From Piscibacillus halophilus (GTDB lineage: Bacteria > Bacillota > Bacilli > Bacillales > Alkalibacillaceae): a stretch of 64,000 nt of DNA. The stretch is from assembly GCF_900110685.1 (NCBI RefSeq), contig NZ_FOES01000011.1, positions 1 to 64,000 on the forward strand, read 5' to 3'. How positions within the stretch are numbered: the first letter of the stretch is position 1; every line of letters starts with the position of its first letter. A program made the translations under genes and the position numbers. Below the pieces are notes generated by a model. It was given only the letters and a program-made list of their open reading frames with translations, did no database searches and was not told where the DNA came from. Below, one piece after another: positions 1 to 9,514 of this stretch.

Positions 1-233
1 GTCTGAAATGCGTTTTCTCGATCTCGTGGCACCTGAAGGTCTTGGATGCGACCGTATTTCGTATCCAATTGACGACCGTAACTGCCGTTCTTATAGTTTT
101 TTAGCTCAGGATTTTCTTCGAAAAATTGATTCATTTCTTCCTTCATAATTGTTTCTAGCTTCTCTTGGACGAAAGAGCGGACTAATTCGTCCAGTTGATT
201 TTCGAGGTTGTTTTGTCCTATACTTGTAAACAT
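1..233 (-). CDS. IS256-family (mutator-type) transposase, N-terminal 77 residues
   Basis: This is the start of a DDE transposase that moves its IS by cut-and-paste or copy-out. The ATG at 233 is preceded by AAAGGAGATG at good spacing. The visible protein starts MFTSIGQNNLENQLDELV, followed by a region rich in Lys and Glu and then the block KYGRIQDLQVPRDRE, which is typical of the N-terminal domain of IS256 transposases. The catalytic DDE residues would lie beyond the window. The reading frame is intact as far as it can be followed. Whether the element is whole cannot be seen. Confidence 0.85.
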   Translation of the reverse strand, partial: MFTSIGQNNLENQLDELVRSFVQEKLETIMKEEMNQFFEENPELKNYKNGSYGRQLDTKYGRIQDLQVPRDRENAFQ

Positions 234-335
234 GAGGTAGGGCATCTCCTTTCATGAGTTGATTTCGTTGTTTACTCTGAGGATACCCTGCCTCTTTTTT
301 TGTCTTCAAGAGTTTTACACAAACTATTGTACGTC
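1..335 (-). mobile_element. End of an IS256-family insertion sequence (cut by the window edge)
   Basis: The first 335 bases hold the 5' part of an IS256-family transposase gene read leftwards, with its leader and outer end. About 80 bases upstream of the transposase start, on the minus strand, is the motif TTTGTGTAAAAC (312-325), which resembles the inner part of IS256-family terminal repeats. The exact outer end, around 330-338, and the target duplication cannot be fixed because the other end lies outside the window. It sits just upstream of the catalase gene, transcribed away from it. Confidence 0.75.
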
Positions 336-420
336 ATCTAATCTAACCTATCTTGATATAAATGTTTTGACTTTCAAAGGTAACAATAAAATCTGAGTAG
401 TCGAAAGGAGGAATTTTCGG

Positions 421-1974
421 ATGAGAAAACATCCAAAAGATCAAGAAGAAAAACAAGAACTGACCAATCAACAGGGGCATCCCGTTACCGATAATCAAAA
501 CTCTAGATCAGTTGGGAATCGAGGACCTTTAGTATTAGAGAACTATGATTTTTTAGAAAAAATTAGTCACTTCGATCGTGAGAAAATCCCGGAGCGAATT
601 GTCCATGCTCGCGGGGCTGGAGCACACGGATATTTTGAGTCTTATGGAGAAGTCAATGGAGAGCCAATTTCTAAATACACTCGAGCAAAAGTATTTGAAA
701 AAGGAAAACGCACACCAGTCTTTGTACGTTTTTCGACTGTTAACCATGGGAAACACTCTCCTGAAACGTTACGTGACCCTCGAGGGTTTGCGGTGAAGTT
801 TTACACAGAGGATGGGAACTGGGATTTAGTGGGGAATAACCTCAAAATCTTCTTCATTCGTGATCCGTTAAAATTCCCTGACTTTGTGCATTCGTTTATG
901 CCTGACCCAGTCACGAATATTCAAGATCCTGAAAGACAGTTTGACTTTATCTGTCAATCACCAGAAGCAACCCATATGATTACATTCCTATTCTCCCCTT
1001 GGGGAATACCTGCAAACTATCGTCAAATGCAAGGTTCAGGTGTTCACGCTTATCGATGGGTAAATAAGGAAGGAAAAACGGTGTTAGTTAAATATCACTG
1101 GGAGCCTGTTCAAGGGATAAAAAATTTAACCCAAGAGGAGGCTAATAAAATTCAAGGAATGAACTTTAACCATGCCACTCAAGATTTATATGATGCCATT
1201 GAGGATGGAAACTATCCTGAATGGGAACTTTATGTCCAAATCATGGAAGATCATGAGCATCCTGAGTTAGATTTCGATCCATTAGATCCGACTAAGCTTT
1301 GGTATAAAGACCAGTTCCCGTGGTATAAAGTAGGGAAAATGGTACTTAATAAGAACCCACAAAACTTCCATGCCGAAGTCGAACAAGCAGCATTTGGGAC
1401 TGGAGTATTAGTCGATGGTCTCGATTTCTCAGATGATAAACTTTTACAAGGCCGTACGTATTCTTATTCTGATACACAGCGTTATCGGGTTGGACCAAAC
1501 TATTTACAGTTACCGATTAACAGTCCAATCAAGCGAGTAGCTACAAACCAAACCGGTGGCCAGATGGATTACCGAATGGACTACGCTGAAGAGAAAAATC
1601 CTCACATTAATTATGAGCCATCGTTAATCAATGGTCTTAAAGAAACGAAGAACCCAGGCGTTGAAAATACCCCCCATGTGGAAGGTAAGATCGTACGCGA
1701 ACCCATTGAACGTCAAAACAACTTTGGACAAGCAGGCGAGACTTACCGTCGCCTCAACGATTGGGAACGCGATGATTTAATCAATAACTTAGTCGGTGCG
1801 CTTTCACAATGCCGTAAACCAATACAAGATCAGATGATTGAACATTTTACAAAGGCCGATGAAGATTACGGTCGACGTGTTAAAGAAGGGCTTCAAAATA
1901 TGAAAACAAACGATGAAAAAGCCGAAGCTGTTCATGATGCCCAAGAAATGGGTCACCCGTCTGATCCTTACTAA
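421..1974 (+). CDS. katA: Monofunctional heme catalase (KatA type)
   Basis: It disproportionates hydrogen peroxide to water and oxygen in the cytoplasm. At 517 residues it has the length of small-subunit (clade 3) catalases. The distal active-site block [10 protein letters not shown] covers residues 61-70, with catalytic His62. The second distal residue is Asn139 in DLVGNN, and the heme-ligand block RTYSYSDTQ gives proximal Tyr349. The residues after Asn140 read LKIFF where most family members have TPVFF, a mild oddity. The start is supported by AAAGGAGG at 404-411. The gene stands alone and ends in a hairpin shared with the convergent gene. A TTGACT at about 370 could be a -35 element, but I see no clear PerR box. 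Confidence 0.95.
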   Translation: MRKHPKDQEEKQELTNQQGHPVTDNQNSRSVGNRGPLVLENYDFLEKISHFDREKIPERIVHARGAGAHGYFESYGEVNGEPISKYTRAKVFEKGKRTPVFVRFSTVNHGKHSPETLRDPRGFAVKFYTEDGNWDLVGNNLKIFFIRDPLKFPDFVHSFMPDPVTNIQDPERQFDFICQSPEATHMITFLFSPWGIPANYRQMQGSGVHAYRWVNKEGKTVLVKYHWEPVQGIKNLTQEEANKIQGMNFNHATQDLYDAIEDGNYPEWELYVQIMEDHEHPELDFDPLDPTKLWYKDQFPWYKVGKMVLNKNPQNFHAEVEQAAFGTGVLVDGLDFSDDKLLQGRTYSYSDTQRYRVGPNYLQLPINSPIKRVATNQTGGQMDYRMDYAEEKNPHINYEPSLINGLKETKNPGVENTPHVEGKIVREPIERQNNFGQAGETYRRLNDWERDDLINNLVGALSQCRKPIQDQMIEHFTKADEDYGRRVKEGLQNMKTNDEKAEAVHDAQEMGHPSDPY

Positions 1975-2001
1975 AAAGAGGTGCGAAATCGCACCTCTTT
2001 T
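1974..2001. terminator. Bidirectional terminator between katA and the convergent small gene
   Basis: A perfect hairpin, GAGGTGCGA-AA-TCGCACCTC, is flanked by A and T runs. It overlaps both stop codons and so serves both convergent genes. Confidence 0.85.
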
Positions 2002-2261
2002 CAAAATAATCGTTTAATATCATCTAAATCTTGAAGCACTTGATTAACCTCTTCTGGTTTTAGCTTTACTAAGATTTGGTCGTTTAACGATAAAATTTGC
2101 CCACCATCTTCACCTGCATGTGCCAACAAATAATCATGCAGTAAACCGAGTTCTTCCTCTGAGATAGCGGATTCCGTTGTTAAATGTTTAACACTCGTGA
2201 TTAAAAATTCTTGACTACCGTGATCATAGTCCCCTGAAATAATTTGACCATCTATGTGCAT
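2001..2261 (-). CDS. Small conserved-looking protein of unknown function
   Basis: This is an 86-residue acidic, soluble protein (start MHIDGQIISG) that I do not recognise. There is no signal peptide or membrane segment. The middle is rich in Leu and Glu and probably helical. The start was set at the ATG at 2261 because GAGGTGA lies 5 bases upstream. An in-frame GTG at 2270 would overlap that ribosome binding site. The gene is convergent with katA and shares its terminator. The calling evidence is the ribosome binding site, the uninterrupted frame and the terminator overlap. Confidence 0.65.
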   Translation of the reverse strand: MHIDGQIISGDYDHGSQEFLITSVKHLTTESAISEEELGLLHDYLLAHAGEDGGQILSLNDQILVKLKPEEVNQVLQDLDDIKRLF

Positions 2262-2421
2262 AACTTTCACCTCTTCAATTTTAGTCTTTACTAAAAGCTG
2301 TTGATTAATGAAGAAAACCTGTTGATAAAGACTAAAAACATGAAGAGTAAATTCCTAAACCCTGTGGATATCCTTGAAAACTTAAAAATACACACCCTGT
2401 CATCCACAGAGTGTGTACAAA

Positions 2422-2874
2422 TTACCTAAAGAACGGGACATTCTTAACACCAATCATTCGAGCATACACAAATAATTGACCTTTGTGATGAATTTCGTGT
2501 TCATACATGCCTTGTAAATAACTGAACTTAGTCCCTTTCATTTGCGGTAATTCCGCTTCATTTGACTGTTGTAATTCTTCATCCGTCATATCTTCAATTT
2601 TCTTCTTCGTACTCTCTGTAAACTCTCTAACCTTTTGACGAACATCTTCCATCGTATCAAATTCAGGCATATCTGGCGCCACCATCTTCTCTGTTTTAAC
2701 CATGTCTGCAAACATATCGCCTGCAGTGGCAACATGAAGGGCCATAGTCCCTAACGTCATTGCGCCATCCCAAGGCTTGTAATGGACATGTTCATCATCT
2801 ATTTGTTCAAGTAACTGCTCAAGAACCTCTCTATGGTTTAACCAATCTTTTAAAAACTGATCGACATTTGACAT
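2422..2874 (-). CDS. DinB family protein
   Basis: It is a 150-residue four-helix-bundle protein of the DinB/YfiT-like superfamily. These are usually metal-binding and include thiol-dependent transferases and hydrolases; the substrate is unknown here. Candidate metal ligands are the His in the block ALHVATAGD (about residue 48) and the His cluster in YEHEIHHKGQ (about 125-131), spaced as in the family. The start has GAGGAGG about 9 bases upstream. It is co-oriented with the NAD(P)-binding gene upstream (17-base gap), so they probably share an operon. The family call is firm; the function is not. Confidence 0.85.
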   Translation of the reverse strand: MSNVDQFLKDWLNHREVLEQLLEQIDDEHVHYKPWDGAMTLGTMALHVATAGDMFADMVKTEKMVAPDMPEFDTMEDVRQKVREFTESTKKKIEDMTDEELQQSNEAELPQMKGTKFSYLQGMYEHEIHHKGQLFVYARMIGVKNVPFFR

Positions 2875-2891
2875 ACTATAACCTCCTCACA

Positions 2892-3539
2892 TTAAAGTGA
2901 CTTTAATGCTTCTTCGATAGAGTTTTCCCCAGAAAGTAAATCGAATCCACGATTAAATGTTTTTTCTTCATTAAGGGCGGCCACTAGTACGCGAGCCACG
3001 TCCTCACGAGGAATGGTTGCACGTTCTGGTAAGTCTTCCGCAACCCGCACGTTCCCTGCTCCTGGTTCATTCAAGAGTCCTCCAGGTCGAACAATTGTAT
3101 GATTTAAAGAACTTGCTTCTAAAGCTTTATCTGCGTAATGTTTCGCAACGTAGTAGTGACGAATTTTTTCATTCCAGTTTTCACGGTTATGAGCTTGTAG
3201 TGCGCTAACCATTAAAAATCGTTCGACTCCCGCTTTTTCAGCGGCTTCAACCATTTTAATGGCTCCGTCTAAATCAATCAGTAGTGTTTTATCAGCCCCT
3301 GTTTGACCACCTGAACCTGCAGCAAAAATCACTGCGTCACAACCATCCGCTGCTTGCGCTAATTGATCGACTGGCCCCTCCAGATCCGCTAGAACGGCTT
3401 CAATACCCTTTTCTTTAAATTCATTAAGCTGATTTTCTTTACGTACCATCGCTCTTACATGGTGTTCCTGATGATTTTGTAATAACTCTGTTGCTTGCTT
3501 TCCAATTTTCCCATTGGCTCCAACAACTAATACTTTCAT
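2892..3539 (-). CDS. NAD(P)-binding atypical SDR (YhfK/YwnB-like)
   Basis: It is a 215-residue Rossmann-fold protein of the atypical short-chain dehydrogenase group. The dinucleotide-binding loop VVGANGKIGKQ is at residues 5-15, an acidic residue follows in DLEG, and IFAAGSGGQTG matches the usual fourth strand. The central block HYYVAKHYADKALEAS carries the YxxxK pair. Relatives act as NAD(P)H-dependent reductases or redox sensors, and the substrate cannot be read from sequence. It is probably the first gene of a two-gene unit with the DinB gene downstream. Confidence 0.85.
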   Translation of the reverse strand: MKVLVVGANGKIGKQATELLQNHQEHHVRAMVRKENQLNEFKEKGIEAVLADLEGPVDQLAQAADGCDAVIFAAGSGGQTGADKTLLIDLDGAIKMVEAAEKAGVERFLMVSALQAHNRENWNEKIRHYYVAKHYADKALEASSLNHTIVRPGGLLNEPGAGNVRVAEDLPERATIPREDVARVLVAALNEEKTFNRGFDLLSGENSIEEALKSL

Positions 3540-3615
3540 TTAATCAGCTCCTTTTATTTAAATAGAACCTAGTTAAAAGTATTTCATAAAAAATTCCTCT
3601 TATCAAAGAAGTTGT

Positions 3616-4290
3616 TTATATTCGTTTATATAAGATCCGACCAAATATAAATAGGATGACACCGATAATGATTTTTATATAAGCAGGCAGTTGTAAGTTC
3701 GGACCTATATCAGGCATGAAATAGTAAATTAAGAAAAAGACGCCAAATGAAAGCATTCCTATCAACCATAATAATAGAAATTCGCCCACTCTATTAATGG
3801 ATTTAAACGTTGACCATCGGATATATTGTAGAGTTAAAATTAAATATAAGAATGCAAGTGGAATTGAAATAAGTAAAATAAGAATTTGGGAGACTAAATA
3901 GTGGTCTTCATAAAGTTCCCCAACATGGAATAAATAATAAGCTCCTGTACTAATGATTCCTGACATACCTACCCACGCTGCTAGTAAATAAAAAATTCCC
4001 ATAACAAAATATTGTAATTGCTTCTTAGTCACCATTCTCGGCAATTCACCTATGACCTCATCCGCATACTGTTTGGGGTTAGATCCAAAAATGTCTTTAG
4101 CTGTTCTTCCTTCTTCTTGAGCTAATAATACATGATCTAACATTTCGTTTAATACTTCTTCTGTCTCTTGATCCGATTTATCAAAAGATAGCCTAATATA
4201 AACTAACATGTCTTCGTAATACTCTTTATTTTCTTTTGTTAAGAACTCTCGCTTCCTATTGTTTTCACTAATTAATTGCTGAGTGTTCAT
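3616..4290 (-). CDS. HAAS/DUF1129-like membrane protein, partner of PadR
   Basis: This 224-residue protein has a helical cytoplasmic N-terminal domain (about residues 1-85, ending NPKQYADEVIGELP). Four to five hydrophobic segments then run to the C terminus. The N-terminal domain resembles the HAAS domain, which is usually encoded next to PadR regulators. Its ATG overlaps the PadR stop by four bases (ATGA), so the two are translationally coupled. It may sense membrane stress or modulate the regulator, but this is inference from the pairing. The subfamily (DUF1129 or DUF1700-like) is uncertain. Confidence 0.75.
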   Translation of the reverse strand: MNTQQLISENNRKREFLTKENKEYYEDMLVYIRLSFDKSDQETEEVLNEMLDHVLLAQEEGRTAKDIFGSNPKQYADEVIGELPRMVTKKQLQYFVMGIFYLLAAWVGMSGIISTGAYYLFHVGELYEDHYLVSQILILLISIPLAFLYLILTLQYIRWSTFKSINRVGEFLLLWLIGMLSFGVFFLIYYFMPDIGPNLQLPAYIKIIIGVILFIFGRILYKRI

Positions 4291-4616
4291 AAACTCTCTC
4301 CCTTTTCTAAGATTTGATCCACAGGCTTTTTAATCCAATCCCACTTTTGCCGAAATTCTTCTAGAGAATCTTTCCCTTCATCCGTTAAGTAATAATACTT
4401 ACGGTTTGGACCATTTGGTGATTTTTCCATCTGACCTTGAATTAATTTTTCCTTTTGAAGCCTTAATAAAATGGGATAAATGGAACCCTCACTAACATCT
4501 AAATCATATTCGTGCAGTTTAACGGATAATTCGTAACCATAAACTGGTTGTTTCTCTATAACAGCTAAAATACATCCTTCTAAAATGCCCTTTAATAATT
4601 GACTTCTAATGGCCAT
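4287..4616 (-). CDS. PadR family transcriptional regulator
   Basis: It is a 109-residue PadR-type winged-helix repressor. The sequence runs from the recognition-helix block (YGYELSVKLHEYDLDVSEG) through the wing (SIYPILLRLQKEKLI ... GPNRKYYYLT) to a short helical dimerisation tail. The start was set at the ATG at 4616, which has AGGTGG 4 bases upstream; the longer upstream frame lacks a ribosome binding site. The upstream region carries three copies of an operator-like word, suggesting autoregulation and perhaps control of the divergent MFS exporter gene. Confidence 0.9.
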   Translation of the reverse strand: MAIRSQLLKGILEGCILAVIEKQPVYGYELSVKLHEYDLDVSEGSIYPILLRLQKEKLIQGQMEKSPNGPNRKYYYLTDEGKDSLEEFRQKWDWIKKPVDQILEKGESL

Positions 4617-4628
4617 TCTTCCACCTAC

Positions 4629-4712
4629 CTTGTATAACCATATAGCCATGCTAAAAATTACTTTGTATAATCAAATAGCTGTTTCTTAATAGCTAACTTG
4701 CTATACAAAGTA
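4629..4712. promoter_or_regulatory. Triple operator-like repeat upstream of padR
   Basis: The word TTGTATAaCnAnnTAGC occurs three times: 4629-4647 (plus), 4662-4680 (plus) and about 4693-4710 (minus). The second and third copies face each other, so that ACTTTGTATA (4660-4669) is matched by TATACAAAGT (4702-4711). The array lies between the divergent padR and MFS genes, where a PadR operator is expected. That PadR binds it is inference. Confidence 0.6.
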
Positions 4713-4822
4713 GTTAATGTTTATTATATACCTTTTCTTTCCAAACATCAACCTTTCTTTTTCCATGACAGTTTCACTTTTCACGTTTACAATAATATTG
4801 GAACACAAAAAGGAGTTGCATT

Positions 4823-6043
4823 ATGAGTCAGACACAAATTGGAATCAAACAAAACATTATTCAATTTACTTTACTTGTTTTTATTAACCTATTTGTCGGG
4901 TTTATGGTGGGACTGGAAAGAACCGTCCTTCCGATTATTGGTGAAGAGCACTTCGGTCTAGCTTCAGCAAGTGCTGCACTGTCATTTATCGTGAGCTTTG
5001 GTTTTTCTAAAGCTGTCATGAATTTCTTTGCAGGTGGACTGGCAGATCGCTTTGGAAGACGTCAGGTTCTATTGATTGGCTGGGGAATTGGCTTATTAGT
5101 TCCGATCTTAATTATTTTCGCTCACGCATGGTGGGTCGTTGTATTTGCAAATATTTTATTAGGTATTAATCAAGGTTTAACTTGGTCTATGACGTTAAAC
5201 ATGAAAGTGGACCTCGCTCGCAGCAATCAACGGGGTATTGCCGTTGGTTTTAATGAGTTTGCGGGATACATAGGGGTTGGATTAATGGCCGCGATTTCCG
5301 GTTATGTTGCCTCACAAACTTCTATTCGACCTGAACCGTTTTATCTTGGAATCGCGATTGTCGTCATAGGTTTTATTTTATCTATTTTTGCACAAGATAC
5401 AGAAAAACATGTGCAAGTACAATCAGAGGATCATAACGGTGAAGATGAAAATTTTGATGCAAAAGAAGTTTTCAAAAAAACTACTTGGAAAGACCGTGAA
5501 TTATCGACGATTAGTTTTGCTGGACTTTCAACGAACTTAAAAGATGGAATGGCATGGGGGCTATTCCCTGTCTTTTTAACGACAAGTGGCTTAACAGTTG
5601 GACAAGTTGGAGCTGTTGTTGCGGCTTATCCAGCTGCATGGGGATTCTTTCAATTATTCACAGGAATCTTAAGTGATAAAATCGGGCGAAAAGGGTTAAT
5701 TGTTAGTGGTATGATCATTCAAGCCCTATCACTTTGGATGTTCTTATTAGTTGACACTTATGCTCTATGGTTAACAACTGCAATCTTATTAGGAATTGGA
5801 ACAGCCATGGTTTATCCGACTTTAATTGCTGCGATCGGGGATGCCTCCCACCCTAAATGGCGAGCTACATCGATGGGATATTATCGTTTTTGGCGTGATA
5901 GTGGATATGCATTTGGGGCTTTAATGGCAGGACTGTTCACAGACTTACTCAATGTTAATTGGGCGATTGGGCTTGTCGCGCTCTTACCTCTCATCGCAGG
6001 ATTGAGAGCTATCCGAATGAAAGAAACAATGGAATTGTTATAA
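4823..6043 (+). CDS. MFS transporter, probable drug or metabolite exporter
   Basis: A 406-residue protein with 12 predicted membrane segments belongs to the major facilitator superfamily. The loop between segments 2 and 3 has the signature GGLADRFGRRQVLLIG (about residues 74-89), and the second half repeats it as GILSDKIGRKGLIVSG. The central cytoplasmic loop (about 190-230) is acidic. The start has AAAGGAG 7 bases upstream. It is divergent from padR, which often represses a neighbouring transporter. The substrate is unknown. Confidence 0.85.
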   Translation: MSQTQIGIKQNIIQFTLLVFINLFVGFMVGLERTVLPIIGEEHFGLASASAALSFIVSFGFSKAVMNFFAGGLADRFGRRQVLLIGWGIGLLVPILIIFAHAWWVVVFANILLGINQGLTWSMTLNMKVDLARSNQRGIAVGFNEFAGYIGVGLMAAISGYVASQTSIRPEPFYLGIAIVVIGFILSIFAQDTEKHVQVQSEDHNGEDENFDAKEVFKKTTWKDRELSTISFAGLSTNLKDGMAWGLFPVFLTTSGLTVGQVGAVVAAYPAAWGFFQLFTGILSDKIGRKGLIVSGMIIQALSLWMFLLVDTYALWLTTAILLGIGTAMVYPTLIAAIGDASHPKWRATSMGYYRFWRDSGYAFGALMAGLFTDLLNVNWAIGLVALLPLIAGLRAIRMKETMELL

Positions 6044-6138
6044 AAAATCAGGTGCCCAATTATAAGTTCTTATTAAAATATGGATAATTGACATATGAGA
6101 GGGAAAAATACTTCTAAATACTATTAGGAGTGATTTGT

Positions 6139-7139
6139 GTGCCTGAACGTCCAAAAATTTCTTCAACGGAACTCGGTACATTATGGATGACTTATCAACA
6201 AAAGACCATGATTTTACGAATGTTAGAATATTTTATTGAAAAAGCCGATGACGAAGAAGCTAAAAATATTATGACATCTTTATATGAACAAATTGATCCA
6301 TATGTCAAAAAAATCATAGAGATTTTTGAAAGTGAAGGAGCAGTAGTACCAGTTGGTTTTACAGCTAAAGACGTCAACAAAGGAGCTCCTAAGTTTATGA
6401 TAATGGATTCGACATTATGTTTGTTAGATTAATAAAAGCCATTAGTATGGGGATGCATACGTTACACGCAAGTATGTCCTATCGTGAAGATATTGTGATG
6501 ATGTATAAAGAACTAACAGCCATTACTCAAGAGACATCTAATGACTGCACCCAATATTTGATTAATAAAGGACTTCTACCTCGCCCACCTTATGTAACGA
6601 TGCCAGACGCAGTTGAGTTTGTGCATGACAAAAGTTATATGAGTGGATTTAATCCTTTCGGTAATAAACGAGCGCTAAATACAGTAGAAGCTGCTCATAT
6701 CTATTATACAATCGAAACAAACGTCACAGGGATGCAAATGATAACTGGTTTTGCTCAGTGTGCTCATGAAAAGGAAGTGAAACAATACTTTTCACAAGGT
6801 GTCGAGCTGGCTAAAAGTATTATAAAAGAATTTAATGAAATGCTATTACAAAGTGGGGTTCAACCTCCATCTACATCCGGTGGGAATGCAACCAGTTCAA
6901 CTGTGGCACCTTTTTCCGATAAAATCATGATGTACTGTACCAGTCTATTTTGTGGTTTTTCTTTAAGTAAAAATGCACTAGGTACTGCCTTTAGTTTAAG
7001 GAATGATATACCTGCTAAAGCAACAGTCTTAACAAAGGATATTTTTGAATATGCTCATCAAGGCGCAAAACTGATGATTAAACATGGTTGGATGGGAGAA
7101 CCACCACAAATGGAAGAACGAAATCAGCTTTTAAATTAA
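6139..7139 (+). pseudogene. DUF3231 family protein, split by a -1 frameshift at about 6394
   Basis: Two reading frames, 6139-6432 and 6417-7139, together make one DUF3231 protein of about 333 residues. The first begins VPERPKISSTELGTLW with GTG 6139 as start, eight bases after AGGAG. The second covers from the FVRLIKAISMGMHTLH block to the end. Adding one T to the TTT at 6394-6396 joins the frames and gives the family-like block KFYDNGFDIMFVRL. DUF3231 proteins are Bacillales-specific, with two four-helix repeats and unknown function, and are sometimes near spore genes. This is either a recent mutation or a sequencing error. Confidence 0.85.
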
Positions 7140-7152
7140 TAAGTTGAGAATG

Positions 7153-7189
7153 GCACCCTAAAAGAATGTAACTTTTAGGGTGCTATTTT
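7153..7189. terminator. Terminator between the DUF3231 gene and the convergent small gene
   Basis: A 12-bp stem GCACCCTAAAAG / CTTTTAGGGTGC with a 7-base loop is followed by TATTTTTT. It sits between two convergent stop codons. Confidence 0.85.
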
Positions 7190-7193
7190 TTGG

Positions 7194-7493
7194 TTAAATA
7201 TAAAGAAATATAAAAGCTGATAAGGCTGTTAAAAGTGAACCGAAAAAATACGGACTAACAAAACCAACAAATTTATTCGGTTTTGTTCTTGGTTTATATT
7301 GCCCAAATGTTGTTGAAGCAGCTGTCCCTTCTCCTAAAACGGATACTCGCCCACCATAGGTAAAAAAACAACTGATGATGCCCACAATAAACACTATGTT
7401 GACTAATTCAAAGCTTGTAAAATAATGAACTGTCAAAATGATTATGTACAATACCGCCATAGCGATTAAAAGTTTAAGAATAAAATTCTTCAT
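7194..7493 (-). CDS. Small membrane protein of unknown function
   Basis: It is a 99-residue protein with three likely membrane segments (about residues 5-25, 30-48 and 78-98). A short loop carrying GRVSVLGEG and a basic stretch YKPRTKPNK separate the second and third. The layout resembles DUF3899-type proteins of Bacilli, but I cannot be sure of the family. It is transcribed alone and leftwards, convergent with the DUF3231 gene. Confidence 0.6.
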   Translation of the reverse strand: MKNFILKLLIAMAVLYIIILTVHYFTSFELVNIVFIVGIISCFFTYGGRVSVLGEGTAASTTFGQYKPRTKPNKFVGFVSPYFFGSLLTALSAFIFLYI

Positions 7494-7621
7494 TCCCTCA
7501 TCCCCTTTTTACCTTTACTACGGATAAAACTATGTTTCGTTTCATAAATTCCTTGTTAAGTTGTTGGAATTTTTTGTTATAATAAAATAGGACTAAATTC
7601 ATACTCAAAGGACGATTATAA

Positions 7622-8104
7622 ATGCGACAACCTCCAAAACAAAGAATTGCAAAAGATGCGATTAAGGCATGGAGATTAACTGCCTTGATATTATTAATCA
7701 TCCCCATTGCGTTAACAGGCGCCTCATGGTATCTAATGTACACTTTTAACTTTTTAGTATTTTGGATTCCTATTGTTCTATCCATCATCACGTTATTAGA
7801 TTTAATTATTACACCATTTTTCATCCCTAAATGGCGTTGGCGTCGTTGGAGATATGAAGTGGTGGATGAAGAGATTTATATCCAGCACGGAATTTTGATC
7901 GTAACACAGACGTTGATTCCTATGATACGAATTCAACATGTTGATACAAAGCAAGGGCCTATTTTATCAAAATATAAACTGGCTACTTTAACGATTACAA
8001 CAGCAGCTACGACTCATGAAATCCCTGCCCTACCTGAGAATGAAGCAACGGAGTTAAGGGATTTAATCTCGGAATTAGCAAGGGTGGAACAAGATGATGT
8101 CTAA
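7622..8104 (+). CDS. ydbS: PH domain membrane protein, YdbS-like
   Basis: This 160-residue protein has two membrane segments (about residues 21-60) followed by one bacterial PH (bPH2, DUF304) domain, starting at about residue 72 (RWRRWRYEVVDEEIYIQHG). YdbS and YdbT pair with each other in Bacilli, and B. subtilis links them to bacteriocin resistance. The start has AAAGGA upstream. The 3' end overlaps the next gene by 11 bases, so the two are coupled. The symbol is by resemblance and context. Confidence 0.8.
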   Translation: MRQPPKQRIAKDAIKAWRLTALILLIIPIALTGASWYLMYTFNFLVFWIPIVLSIITLLDLIITPFFIPKWRWRRWRYEVVDEEIYIQHGILIVTQTLIPMIRIQHVDTKQGPILSKYKLATLTITTAATTHEIPALPENEATELRDLISELARVEQDDV

Positions 8105-9512
8105 CCCAAAACATTTAAATCCACTTGCGGTTGTATTTAATGTTTTTAAATCGTTTAAAAACGCCTTTTACTTTATTGTGACATTTTCCGTCCTTGCGAT
8201 TAGTGATGGATTTTTTAAATATGTATTGTTAGGAATATTAGGATTAGCTGTTTTATTTATTATATTAGGGATTATTTCATGGAGACGTTTCACATATGAG
8301 GTAACACCTGATCAAATCCACATTAAACATGGAATATTTATTCGAAAAGATCGCTACATCTCCCGTAACCGAATTCAATCGATTGATCTCACTCAAGGGA
8401 TTATTCATAGACCTTTTGGTTTAACAAAAGTAGAAATTGAAACGGCTGGTAATGATCGTGACGTTGATGCTAACTTAAGTGCTGTTAGATATAACGAAGG
8501 TATCCGTATACAGGAAATGTTAAAAGAAAATCGCAATTTGGCCACGGAAGAAAAAGTAGCTCAAGAACCAGAATATCCTAAGCGAACCGTGAATAATCGG
8601 GACTTATTAATTGCCGGAGCGACATCTGGCAGTATTGGGGTAATCATCGGTTTATTTGGTTTAGTGTTTAGCCAAATTGAGAATCTCATTCCAGATCACG
8701 TTTATGATGTAACGACGAGGTGGTTACTGGCACAAGCCTTAGAGTCGCTTGTGATTTTTGCTCTGATGATTGCTATCATTTTATGGGGGTTAGGAATTTT
8801 AGGTTCACTTATTAAATATGGGAAGTTTCAAATTATAAGATATGAAAAAGAGCTTTTTATTACACGTGGTTTATTAGAGAAAAAACAAATGACAATCCCT
8901 TTAAAACGGATTCAAGCCGTTGGAATTGAGGAAAACTTCATCCGACAGCCATTTGGATTGGCAACTATATACGTCGTTATTGCAGGTGGTGAAATTGGTA
9001 CAACAGCTGATGCCCATACACTGTTGTTTCCCGTCATCAGAAAAAGGAAAGTAGAAGAGTTTTTGAATGATATTTTACCTGAATATAATCAAGTACCCCA
9101 CCACTACAAGCGAGTCCCAGTTCGGGCATTGCCTTATTACTTGGTTCGTTCATTATTGATACCTATTATTTTATTGATCTTGGCCTTCATTTTTACCCCA
9201 ACGATTTGGATATATCTGACGGTCCTGTTCTTATTATTCTTAACTCTTGGGTATGCTAGATATCGAACTGCTGGCTACCATGTTGATGATCAATTTTTAA
9301 CTGTACGCTTTCGAGTTTTTAATAAAGAAACCATATTAATTCCGAAAAAACGAATCCAAGCGATTGAAGTGATCCATCATTTTCTTCACAGAAAACAAGA
9401 GCTTGCGAGTTTTAAAGTTTCCATCTTAAGCAAACAGTCTGGACGTCAAATTTGGATAAAAGAACTTGAGCAACAGGACAATGATTATTTAATTAAATGG
9501 TTAGAACGCTAA
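8094..9512 (+). CDS. ydbT: PH domain membrane protein, YdbT-like
   Basis: It is a 472-residue membrane protein with three bPH2 (DUF304) domains. They begin near residues 66 (RRFTYEVTPDQIHIKHG), 247 (IRYEKELFITRGLLEKKQ) and 390 (AGYHVDDQFLTVRFRVF), each followed by a conserved RIQAI/RIQSI block. Membrane-segment pairs separate them at about 20-60, 170-235 and 350-385. The start could be ATG 8094 or 8097; AGGGTGG lies upstream of both. It probably acts with YdbS as a membrane complex. Confidence 0.85.
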   Translation: MMSNPKHLNPLAVVFNVFKSFKNAFYFIVTFSVLAISDGFFKYVLLGILGLAVLFIILGIISWRRFTYEVTPDQIHIKHGIFIRKDRYISRNRIQSIDLTQGIIHRPFGLTKVEIETAGNDRDVDANLSAVRYNEGIRIQEMLKENRNLATEEKVAQEPEYPKRTVNNRDLLIAGATSGSIGVIIGLFGLVFSQIENLIPDHVYDVTTRWLLAQALESLVIFALMIAIILWGLGILGSLIKYGKFQIIRYEKELFITRGLLEKKQMTIPLKRIQAVGIEENFIRQPFGLATIYVVIAGGEIGTTADAHTLLFPVIRKRKVEEFLNDILPEYNQVPHHYKRVPVRALPYYLVRSLLIPIILLILAFIFTPTIWIYLTVLFLLFLTLGYARYRTAGYHVDDQFLTVRFRVFNKETILIPKKRIQAIEVIHHFLHRKQELASFKVSILSKQSGRQIWIKELEQQDNDYLIKWLER

Positions 9513-9514
9513 AA

